DNA from: CSP1-5 sp964558395
GTDB taxonomy: Bacteria > Methylomirabilota > Methylomirabilia > Methylomirabilales > CSP1-5
Reading direction: 5' to 3'
Assembly (NCBI GenBank): GCA_964558395.1
Contig: CAZLDS010000093.1
Location: forward strand, 1-8,916
Length of the DNA: 8,916 nucleotides
The position numbers and the translations under genes were made by a program. This document shows positions 1 to 6,162 of this stretch, in pieces. A model generated the notes under the pieces. It searched no databases. It worked only from the letters and a program-made list of their open reading frames with translations, and was not told the DNA's origin. Each line of letters opens with the position of its first letter. The stretch's first letter is position 1.

Positions 1-52
1 TATCTTCCAGGGGAATTCTCAAGGGAATGGATTTTTCGACGATCTCGATCAT
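1..52 (-). CDS. possible N-terminal fragment of an unidentified protein, runs off the left edge
   Basis: Reading leftward from an ATG at 52-50, a frame stays open for 17 codons to the window edge (begins MIEIVEK, then SIPLRIPLED). A GGGAG Shine-Dalgarno-like sequence lies six bases upstream of the ATG, with a GTG just before it as an alternative start. The frame is also open upstream of the ATG as far as a TAG near 119, so a longer start cannot be excluded. The fragment has ordinary protein composition but is too short to assign to a family. It would be transcribed away from the hairpin-rich region. Confidence is low because 51 bases open by chance is not rare. Confidence 0.3.
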   Translation of the reverse strand, partial: MIEIVEKSIPLRIPLED

Positions 53-195
53 CACAATCTCCCGGTCACCGACCCGAACACTAGGCTGAAAGGCGGTCCT
101 CGCGGAGGCACTCTATCGCAGCGGCGCGTAGCCGGGAAAGGGGGCTTCATCCGCTCGCGGGCGAAATCCAGTTTGTGCTTGACATGAGGCACCCG

Positions 196-395
196 CATCC
201 TATTGTATAGGATGTACATGGTGGCGATCGCTCACGTGATCGCCGAACGTCACTCCATGAGGGGAGCGGCAAGCTCCCACGGGCAGTAGGGCATGAAACC
301 GGGGTAACGATAGACCCCGGCCCACCTCTGGCACAATCGTTGGTGCACCTGAAATCTTGACGCCTTCTCGGGCGGAGCGCGGTCCGGGAAGGCGT
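196..395. repeat. cluster of five perfect-arm inverted repeats in a gene-free stretch
   Basis: Between the left-edge fragment and the zinc-ribbon gene (53-722) I see no convincing gene. The stretch instead holds consecutive hairpins. They are CATCCTAT/ATAGGATG (196-203/207-214, 3-nt loop); GGCGATC/GATCGCC (223-229/238-244); GGGAGC/GCTCCC (262-267/273-278); CCGGGGT/ACCCCGG (299-305/314-320); and ACGCCTTC/GAAGGCGT (360-367/388-395). All arms pair perfectly. Two further hairpins follow at 454-549 and are listed separately. Nothing in the sequence says which strand is transcribed. It could be a structured RNA, a set of protein-binding palindromes, or degraded intergenic DNA. Confidence 0.55.
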
Positions 396-453
396 TGTGC
401 TTTTCTGGCACGTGTCGGAAGTAATCCGTGGAGAGAATTCAAAAGAAGAGCGA

Positions 454-549
454 CCAGGGAAGAAGAGACGCAAAGTCCTCCCTGGAGCACGATGCATAAA
501 TAAGGCGGCTTAACCGCACCCGCTGGCAGGCAGAGACGGTCAAGCCGCC
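454..549 (+). ncRNA. candidate structured RNA or leader element (two hairpins, ACGCAAAG core)
   Basis: Two hairpins lie back to back. The first has arms CCAGGG (454-459) and CCCTGG (480-485), with GAC-GCAAA-GTC nested inside (467-477), so that ACGCAAAG sits at 468-475. The second has arms GGCGGCTT (504-511) and AAGCCGCC (542-549), with an inner ACCG/CGGT helix (513-516/537-540). ACGCAAAG is a hallmark string of class I cyclic-di-GMP (GEMM) riboswitches, but the partner GGGCAAACC segment and the usual second-domain string are not recognisable. A known class is therefore not established. The strand is inferred only from the zinc-ribbon gene starting about 170 bases downstream. Confidence 0.3.
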
Positions 550-722
550 CGCTCCCGGCCGAAGATGGAGGCATGCGCCCCTGTCGGTTGGCCGAGCGTT
601 TTCATATATAGCATTCTGGCAATGTCGAAGGCAACTCTCTTAATGCCCGATGACCGAGCCGTTCCGTCGGATGAAAGATCACACCGGAGGGCACGGGACC
701 GGGCCGGAAGGAGGTGACAAGC

Positions 723-872
723 ATGGCATTTCCACCAACCTGTATGAAGTGCGGCTCCATCCTGATGGGCTATGACTGGGACCGAGAAATGAACTACCCG
801 GTGTATTTCTGCACCGAGTGCGGCGCAGGCGCGCCTGCCCAGAAGGGGGCCGTCAAGGCGGAGGCAGCGTAG
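723..872 (+). CDS. 49-residue zinc-ribbon protein of unknown function
   Basis: An ATG at 723 opens a 49-codon frame ending in TAG at 870-872. An AAGGAGGTGA Shine-Dalgarno sequence (708-717), essentially a full anti-16S match, is correctly spaced before it, so the gene is very probably translated strongly. The protein has two CxxC knuckles (C7-x2-C10 and C30-x2-C33) separated by 19 residues, each followed by glycine (CMKCG, CTECG). This is the pattern of a small one-zinc ribbon, with a short Ala/Lys/Glu-rich tail. Such folds bind nucleic acid or partner proteins, or act as rubredoxin-like modules; the sequence does not say which. It stands alone, convergent with the outer-membrane remnant 26 bases downstream. 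I do not recognise a named family. Confidence 0.8.
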   Translation: MAFPPTCMKCGSILMGYDWDREMNYPVYFCTECGAGAPAQKGAVKAEAA

Positions 873-898
873 CATCCTCGGTGAGAGAGGATTGGCGT

Positions 899-1493
899 TC
901 ACCACGCGTGGAATCGCCACGCCGCGCCGACGCCGACAAAGTAATCGGGGCTTTTCCCGTTGAACGCGCCCACCCCTGCGCGCGCGTCCAGTTGCAGATT
1001 GTCGTCGACCAGGTAGGTGGAGCCCCCGTCGAAGAAGCTTTCATTCGGACCGTTCTGACTCGCGGGTACGAAGCCGAAGTACTCGATGTAGGTGCCCCAC
1101 TTTTCCGTAAGCTTATACCCTAAGACAAGACTTCCAGAGAACTGGTGGAACTGTTCACCGTCCTCACTGAGATAGGCGTAGTCGAGGTTCGACCCGAGCG
1201 AGAACCGTTCCGACAGGTCCCAAGCTAATGCAAGTATCACCTGAGGTCGGGGGTGATCTGCGCCAAAGCCGGCACTCCCCGTGGGCAGCGTGGTCTGGAC
1301 AATCAGCGCAATGTGGGGCCGGACCAGATCGAAGTCTGCCGACCCCTCTACCAGCTTGATCTTTGCACCGAGCGATGAGTCCTCTAGGTCGGTCGGTCAC
1401 GAGTGGCTCTGCGCCTGCTCCGCACACAGCACTCCACCCGGACATGCCAAGAAGCAAGAGTCCTGCGGCGATCCTCGCGTAGCGTGGTTTCAT
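899..1493 (-). pseudogene. outer-membrane 'transporter' (phenol MetA-pathway type) broken by internal deletion and frameshift
   Basis: The start at 1493 encodes a Sec signal peptide (hydrophobic core AAGLLLLGMSGW) followed by EPLVTDRP, the typical mature N-terminus of the PF13557-type outer-membrane family. After that the frame becomes low quality. From about 1392 down to 899 another frame carries the family's second half: DLEDSSLGAKIKLVEG, then ALIVQTTLPTGSAGFG, DLSERFSLGSNL, LTEKWGTYIEYFG, and a C-terminal strand ending in WRF near the stop (HAW last). The pieces meet at the repetitive GACCGACCGACC (about 1391-1402). The TDRP segment is joined almost directly to a segment normally some 60-70 residues further on, so barrel strands were lost as well as the frame. 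It is the last member of the minus-strand run, 13 bp after the PhnCE stop. The full-length protein would be a beta-barrel channel. A sequencing error alone would not explain the missing segment. Confidence 0.75.
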
Positions 1494-1506
1494 CCGAAAT
1501 AATTGG

Positions 1507-3204
1507 TTATCGCAGCCGACGACGGATGGAGACGCTGATTTGCTCTACAAGGACCACGATCAGCAGCACAACGAGGGTGAGCGTGGCAACCTTGTCATAC
1601 TGGAAGGCGCGAATGTAGAGCTGGATATAAAAGCCGATGCCCCCGGCACCGACGAGTCCCAGCACGAGTGATTCCCGCAAGTTCAACTCGAAGCGAAACA
1701 GGGTGTCCCGCGCCACGTCGGGTCCCACCTGGGTGAGCACGCCAAATCGCACCTGCTGCCCCCAGGTGGCCCCGGCGCTGCTCAGCGCCTCAAGCGGACC
1801 GCGCCGCGCGTTCTCAAAGGCCTCCGCGTAGAACTTCCCGAGCATCCCGGTCGAGTGCACCGCGATCGCCAGCACCCCGGGAAATGGACCCAGACCCACG
1901 GTGGCCACGAACATCAAGGCCAGCAAGATGATCGGCACGGCGCGAAGGATTCCCAACAGCCACTTCACCGGTTGATGCAGCCAGCGGGGGGTCAGGTTTT
2001 CAGCCGCAAGCAGCCCCGAGAGAAACGAGGCCACCGCACTCAGCACCGTCCCGAACAGGGCCATCTGTACCGTCTCGCCAGTCGAAACAATGACCGTCTT
2101 GGCCACGGTGGTATCCGGCGGAACCATCCGACTGAAGAATTCCGCCATGCGCGGCAGGCCGGCAAGGAGCTTTTGTACCTGGAAGTCGGCACCGCCCCAG
2201 GCCCAGGCTATCAGCGCAACCAGCAACAGCAATCCGCCAGCGCGCACCACACTGTCACGCAGCGTGGCGTGAGGATAGTCAGCAATACGCCGGGCATCGC
2301 GCGCTGCTCGCGGGGCGGACGGTTGGGGCGAGGCCTCGGCCATCCGCTCGGAACGATCGGCCGTGTCGCTGACACGCGTCGCCGACGGCGGTCTCTCGGC
2401 GATCACCGTGCGCCCATAGATCGCTCGCAGCGCCTTATCATTGAGTGCACCGGCCTGGCCGTCATACACAATCCGACCCTGGTGCAAGCCGACGATCCGT
2501 TCGGCATAGCGTTGGGCCAGGACTGGCTGGTGCACGCTCATGATCAGCGTGGCCTCGTGCCGATTAGCCACCTCGGTCAGTAACCCCAGGATATCGTCGG
2601 CCAAGCCGGGATCGAGGTTGCTGACCGGTTCGTCAGCGAGGATAATTTCTGCCTCCTGGGCCAACACGCGTGCCACGCCGACGCGCTGCTGTTGCCCACC
2701 GCTCAGCGTGTCCGCCCGCTGGGTGACCTGTTCGGCCAGGTTCACCTCGACAATGGCTTTCATCGCTGCATGTTTATCCGCGTCTGAAAACCAACCAACA
2801 AGGCTCCACAGCGGGTGGACTCGTCCGAGCCGGCCCCAGAGGACATTCCGAAAGGTGCTGGCCCGGTCGATGAGGTTAAAGTCCTGAAAGACGAACCCCA
2901 CGCGGCGCCGGACATCCTGCTCGCGGCTGGTCTGCCCGGTGATCTCGGTCCCCAAAACCGTGACCCGGCCAGCCTCGGGCCGGACATACCCGTTGATCAC
3001 CCGCAGCAGGGTGGTCTTGCCGACGCCGCTCGGCCCGATGATGGCGACGCGTTCGCCTCGGGCGATGATCAACGCGTCGATATCCAAGACGGGCGGGTCA
3101 TCAGGGCTATAGCAAACCCGGATCCCGTGCAGGCTGACAGCGGGGCCGGGGATCTGTTCCTCACGGTCAGTGTGTTGTGCCGTTTCAGTCAGGACGCTCT
3201 TCAC
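1507..3204 (-). CDS. fused phosphonate-type ABC transporter ATPase-permease (PhnC-PhnE fusion)
   Basis: This 565-residue protein joins two normally separate parts of a phosphonate/phosphite-type importer. Residues about 20-268 form an ABC ATPase: Walker A GPSGVGKT (57-64), Q-loop FQDFN (106-110), signature LSGGQ (167-171), Walker B ILADEP (188-193), D-loop NLD (196-198) and H-loop H225. The wording around FQDFNLIDR, RVL and EPVSNLDP is PhnC-like. A Pro/Ala/Arg-rich linker follows (about 270-312). Residues about 313-565 are a PhnE-like inner-membrane permease with hydrophobic helices and an EAA-type loop (ALSSAGATWGQQVRFGVL). An internal Met288 (codon at 2343-2341) may mark the ancestral permease start. 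The start is GTG at 3204-3202, with AGGAG lying in the 10-bp gap after phnD, so translation is probably coupled. It would form the ATP-driven core for the PhnD protein; its substrate cannot be told from sequence. Confidence 0.9.
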   Translation of the reverse strand: MKSVLTETAQHTDREEQIPGPAVSLHGIRVCYSPDDPPVLDIDALIIARGERVAIIGPSGVGKTTLLRVINGYVRPEAGRVTVLGTEITGQTSREQDVRRRVGFVFQDFNLIDRASTFRNVLWGRLGRVHPLWSLVGWFSDADKHAAMKAIVEVNLAEQVTQRADTLSGGQQQRVGVARVLAQEAEIILADEPVSNLDPGLADDILGLLTEVANRHEATLIMSVHQPVLAQRYAERIVGLHQGRIVYDGQAGALNDKALRAIYGRTVIAERPPSATRVSDTADRSERMAEASPQPSAPRAARDARRIADYPHATLRDSVVRAGGLLLLVALIAWAWGGADFQVQKLLAGLPRMAEFFSRMVPPDTTVAKTVIVSTGETVQMALFGTVLSAVASFLSGLLAAENLTPRWLHQPVKWLLGILRAVPIILLALMFVATVGLGPFPGVLAIAVHSTGMLGKFYAEAFENARRGPLEALSSAGATWGQQVRFGVLTQVGPDVARDTLFRFELNLRESLVLGLVGAGGIGFYIQLYIRAFQYDKVATLTLVVLLIVVLVEQISVSIRRRLR

Positions 3205-3214
3205 GCCTCTCCTG

Positions 3215-4102
3215 TCACTTCAGGTAACCATACACGCGCGCGATCTGTTCGACCCCCGCGTAAGCCGCGTGGGACGTTTCGACGTAGCCATCCGGGCTGT
3301 ACACGTGTTTGAGGAGATGCTGGTGTGCGGGTTCATTGAGTTTGAGCATGGCTCGCGTGAATGCCGCGCGTCGCCCCGCGGGTAACCCCTTGCGTGCCAC
3401 GACAACGTGCGATGGGATCGGCGCGGATTCGGCGATCCACGTGACTTGCTCGAGTTGGTCGGGTGTCAAGAGGAGATCGGCATACTGGCTCGCGCCGGCC
3501 GCATCCACGTACCCGTTCGCAACGGCCTGGACCGCTTGCTGGTAGCCGCCGGCGAAGTAGACCGTGCGGAAGAATCTCTGGGGATCTTCCCCCGCCTTCA
3601 GCAGACCGGCCCGGACGAAAATATCCAGTGGGTAGAGATAGCCTGACTCGGAAACCGGGTCGGCAAAGGCGATGCTTTTCCCGCGCAACTCTTCGATGGC
3701 GGTGATACCGCTGTCCCGGCGCACAAAGATACGCCCGTGATACACGGGATAGCCCCGATAGACCTCGGCCAGGATCACCTCCGCGCCGATCTGATCATGA
3801 GCCAGCACGTAGGGAAGGGCACCCATGAAGGAAATGTCGGCCTCACGGCTGCGCAGCGCCTCGACCGCGGCCGCATGGTCGTGCGTGACAAAGCCCTTGA
3901 CCGGAACCCCTAGCTCTTGTTCTAGATACCGCGTGATGATCGTGATGTCGCCGATCAGCTTCTCCGGATTCTCCTGCGGAATGAACGCCAGCACCAGGGG
4001 TTTCGTGCTTCGCGTCGTGTTCGGTGTTTGCGCAGAGGCCGCCGGCACGACGGCCGCGATCAGCACCAGCGCGGTGATCAGCAGTGTCTGTGCGCGTGTC
4101 AA
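3215..4102 (-). CDS. phnD: PhnD-family periplasmic substrate-binding protein (phosphate/phosphite/phosphonate type)
   Basis: This is the binding protein of the adjacent ABC importer, secreted to the periplasm. From the TTG start at 4102 it has 295 residues: a textbook signal peptide ending in AASA (residues 1-24), then a two-lobe PBP fold. PhnD hallmarks are LVLAFIPQENPEKL near the mature N-terminus, EADISFMGALPYVLA (about 87-101), and DPVSESGYLYP (148-158, the lobe-2 anion-binding loop). AESAPIPSHVVVARKGLP follows further on. I chose TTG because a G-rich SD-like run (4109-4115) sits six bases upstream and the signal peptide begins cleanly there. A GTG at 4117 overlapping the TAG of the cytochrome gene is the main alternative, and both imply tight coupling. 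The frame is open to 4189, inside the previous gene. The family also includes sensors such as AioX for arsenite, and no phosphonate-catabolic gene is nearby, so the ligand is unproven. Confidence 0.88.
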   Translation of the reverse strand: MTRAQTLLITALVLIAAVVPAASAQTPNTTRSTKPLVLAFIPQENPEKLIGDITIITRYLEQELGVPVKGFVTHDHAAAVEALRSREADISFMGALPYVLAHDQIGAEVILAEVYRGYPVYHGRIFVRRDSGITAIEELRGKSIAFADPVSESGYLYPLDIFVRAGLLKAGEDPQRFFRTVYFAGGYQQAVQAVANGYVDAAGASQYADLLLTPDQLEQVTWIAESAPIPSHVVVARKGLPAGRRAAFTRAMLKLNEPAHQHLLKHVYSPDGYVETSHAAYAGVEQIARVYGYLK

Positions 4103-4116
4103 CGGTCGTCCCCCCA

Positions 4117-6033
4117 CTAACGGAGTTGTGGATCGGTTTTGACTTCCAGACGCTTGTATTCGTCCCACAACCTTTGCGCCCGCGGCCAATCACCCGCCTG
4201 AATGGCGTCTCGGACTTTCTCCAGGTGACCGGCCACCGCATAGACGAGCGGCGCCTGGCTACGGTCTGTAAGTCCACTCGCGTCGAGCCGCAGATCTGCC
4301 GCCACGGTGCGGATGAGCAGATCCGCATGGAAAGCATCACGCGCCGGGATCAGGGTATCCAGCGTGCTGCTAAAGACCATCAACTCCTCCCAGGCCAGCC
4401 GAAATCGCGTATGCTTTTCGGTGAAGACCTCGAACGGTTCCTCACCGGTGCCGATCGCCTCCAAGTATGCCGCCAGATCGGCCTCCTGTTGTTTGGAGAG
4501 ACCAAGATTAAACCGGGTGTCAAACCATGCCACGACGTCGGCCAGCGTCTCTAGTGACCCGTCGTGAAAGTAGGGGGCCGTATGTCTGACGTTGATCAGC
4601 GTGGGCGTGTCGAAGAAACTATCGCGTGCGTCCGGGCTGGCGGGGTCGCCGGAGCCGATGTCGTGCCTCAGACCGTCAAGGAAGTTCGCGCTGGGAACGT
4701 GGCAGGTCGCGCATGAGCGACCGCCCATCCCCTTATAGAAAGTGTTGAACAAAACTTGGCCCCGTTTGGCCGCCTTCGAGGCCTTCTTGTTGAGCGTCCC
4801 GTCCGGATTCAGGTAGGGAGAAGGCAGCCAATCAAACTCCAGCATATAGGTGACCAGCGCGTCCAGCATGAGCGGGGTGGGTTCCGGCCCGTTGAACTCG
4901 TTGACGATCACGTTGCGCACGAAATCCCGCAAGCTGGCGAAGCGCCCATCGCGACCATACGGTGCCGTGAAGCGGATCCCCCGCAGACTCGGAATGTCCA
5001 ACGGATCGTCGCGGTGATCGTTGAAGCGCGGATTGAAAAAGTGTCCATCGACATCCACCACGCCTGGTTTCGGGCTGATGCCCGGAATGACAAACGCAGG
5101 GTTGGTGTCACTGCGCGGGTGACACCGCGAGCAGCTGAGGCCGAGGACGCGGGCCGGCTCGCCGAAAATCGCGGGCGAGTCAAACAACATGTCGCCATAG
5201 GCCACGAGAAACAGATCCTTCTCATCAACGCCCCGCGCCTCGAAGTTCAACACCAGTCGCGGCAGAGGATCGGGATCGTTCAAGTTCGTGCCAGGTGGGA
5301 GCCAGGGATCCACGCCCGCCGGTGTGCCATTCAGCAGCAGGGTCTCTGGGATCGGTTCGAGTCGAGCGCGCCCTGTGAATCGGACGGCCTCGTAGTTCGC
5401 CATCAGGTACTTCTCGATTACCTTTCGGGACGTCGCAAACACTTCCGGGTCGGGAGTCTTGCCGCCGATGCCGAACACGCCAGCACTGCCCACGCTGCTT
5501 GACATGTCCAGCCAGGCGCGACCCAGCCGTCGCGATGCCTCAGGATCGGCCCGTGCAATGAAATGCTGCCCGAACGCGCGGTAGACGCGCTGGGCATCCA
5601 GGACGTCGGGGAGTGAGGCCCCCGGCTGGCGCAGTTTGGCTTCTCCCGCGGCGACGTAGTAGCGGGCCATTCCCGAGACGGCCCGCGTCGAGGCCGCATA
5701 CAGCGCCTGCGGATCCCGCTGCGCGACGGCCGCCTTGATCGCCGCCACCTGATCTACCCCGGTCGTCTTCCCCACGGGGGCGAGCAGGTCGTATACCGAC
5801 TTGCCGTGGTAGCCCGGATCGGCGATCGGCCGCTCGTACTCGGCCGCAATGAGGCGCCAGTCGATCGGTTTCAGGCTGGCGTAAAACAGACCGCGGAGGT
5901 ACGCGGCGGGCACCGGGTGCCACGGCTCCTCGACGACGATATGGGCACTGCCCGAAAGGGGGAGCAGCAGTGCCACCAGCAGGATCAACGCCATCAGGGA
6001 CTGAGCGATCTTTGCGTCGGATCGTCGAGTCAT
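4117..6033 (-). CDS. secreted diheme cytochrome c, peroxidase/MauG-like, with helical flanking regions
   Basis: This 638-residue protein begins with a Sec signal peptide (core ALILLVALLLPL, cleavage after GSA near residue 30), so it acts in the periplasm. It has two c-type heme sites: C301-S-R-C304-H305 and C441-A-T-C444-H445. The second is followed by TPTLINVRHTAPYFHDGSL (476-494), the signature of diheme cytochrome c peroxidase/MauG-type proteins. A related copy, IPSLRGIRFTAPYGRDGRF (347-365), follows the first heme, with Arg in place of the His of the HDG motif. Residues about 40-260 and 540-638 are helix-rich, lack heme sites and match nothing I can name; a loose resemblance to the soluble parts of EfeO/FTR1 iron proteins is only an impression. 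The protein is far longer than ordinary peroxidases (roughly 300-350 residues). ATG at 6033 is preceded by AGAAGGG. It is first in the run and overlaps or abuts phnD. Confidence 0.85.
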   Translation of the reverse strand: MTRRSDAKIAQSLMALILLVALLLPLSGSAHIVVEEPWHPVPAAYLRGLFYASLKPIDWRLIAAEYERPIADPGYHGKSVYDLLAPVGKTTGVDQVAAIKAAVAQRDPQALYAASTRAVSGMARYYVAAGEAKLRQPGASLPDVLDAQRVYRAFGQHFIARADPEASRRLGRAWLDMSSSVGSAGVFGIGGKTPDPEVFATSRKVIEKYLMANYEAVRFTGRARLEPIPETLLLNGTPAGVDPWLPPGTNLNDPDPLPRLVLNFEARGVDEKDLFLVAYGDMLFDSPAIFGEPARVLGLSCSRCHPRSDTNPAFVIPGISPKPGVVDVDGHFFNPRFNDHRDDPLDIPSLRGIRFTAPYGRDGRFASLRDFVRNVIVNEFNGPEPTPLMLDALVTYMLEFDWLPSPYLNPDGTLNKKASKAAKRGQVLFNTFYKGMGGRSCATCHVPSANFLDGLRHDIGSGDPASPDARDSFFDTPTLINVRHTAPYFHDGSLETLADVVAWFDTRFNLGLSKQQEADLAAYLEAIGTGEEPFEVFTEKHTRFRLAWEELMVFSSTLDTLIPARDAFHADLLIRTVAADLRLDASGLTDRSQAPLVYAVAGHLEKVRDAIQAGDWPRAQRLWDEYKRLEVKTDPQLR

Positions 6034-6077
6034 TTAGACCCTTCTCAATAGGGGGTTCATACCCACTAACAAATAAC

Positions 6078-6091
6078 TTAGAGGTCTCTAA
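6078..6091. promoter_or_regulatory. putative operator: perfect 14-bp inverted repeat
   Basis: TTAGAG-GT-CTCTAA is a perfect 6+6 inverted repeat. It overlaps the -10 hexamer and likely transcription start of the cytochrome/phn promoter, where a bound repressor would block RNA polymerase. It also lies between the two divergent genes. No regulator gene is in the window. Confidence 0.5.
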
Positions 6092-6119
6092 ACTAGCGCA
6101 CGTCCCTGTGCAATGTCAA
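6090..6119 (-). promoter_or_regulatory. sigma70-type promoter for the cytochrome-phnD-phnCE run
   Basis: On the minus strand a perfect TTGACA -35 hexamer (6119-6114) is followed after 18 bp by TAGTTT (6095-6090), which keeps the key T, A and T of a -10 box. Transcription would begin near 6083, giving a leader of about 50 bases before the ATG at 6033. Confidence 0.6.
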
Positions 6120-6141
6120 GTGCCGGAATCCCACCCGCCCC

Positions 6142-6150
6142 TGCTATAAT
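6142..6150 (+). promoter_or_regulatory. extended -10 promoter for the MFS remnant, probably giving a leaderless transcript
   Basis: TGCTATAAT is a perfect extended -10 (TGn plus TATAAT). No -35 match is seen at the right distance, as is common for this class. The box ends only 12 bases before the ATG at 6163, so the transcript would start about six bases ahead of it, and the intervening CCCACCCT contains no Shine-Dalgarno sequence. Confidence 0.55.
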
Positions 6151-6162
6151 CCGCCCCACCCT

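Noticed and set aside
329..343. Possible sigma54 promoter, TGGCAC followed by TTGG
   Set aside because: The -24 half fits, but the nearly invariant GC at -12 is GG here. A second TGGCAC at 406-411 lacks any -12 element.
656..700. GAGCCG...GATGAAAG resembling group II intron domain V
   Set aside because: The closing arm does not pair correctly, and there is no reverse transcriptase/maturase frame or other intron domain in the window.
565..717. 50-codon plus-strand frame ending inside the zinc-ribbon Shine-Dalgarno sequence, possibly a leader peptide
   Set aside because: It has no ribosome binding site of its own, and its Arg-rich tail looks like non-coding GC-rich sequence. The stop-in-SD overlap is suggestive but not enough.
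874..892. Hairpin ATCCTC/GAGGAT between the zinc-ribbon gene and the outer-membrane remnant as a terminator
   Set aside because: Only 6 bp of stem and no T-run on either strand; too weak to call.
147..920. Three overlapping minus-strand open frames of 116-126 codons
   Set aside because: Their composition is typical of random GC-rich frames, with no domains or convincing starts; they cover the hairpin-rich region and run antisense to the zinc-ribbon gene.
1855..2583. Long plus-strand open frame (242 codons) opposite PhnCE
   Set aside because: It is rich in Arg, His and Gln with no recognisable domain and lies entirely antisense to a gene with complete ABC motifs; it is a GC-rich shadow frame.
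4756..5502. Plus-strand open frame of 248 codons opposite the cytochrome gene
   Set aside because: It is antisense to the heme-binding region and has no domain or ribosome binding site worth noting.
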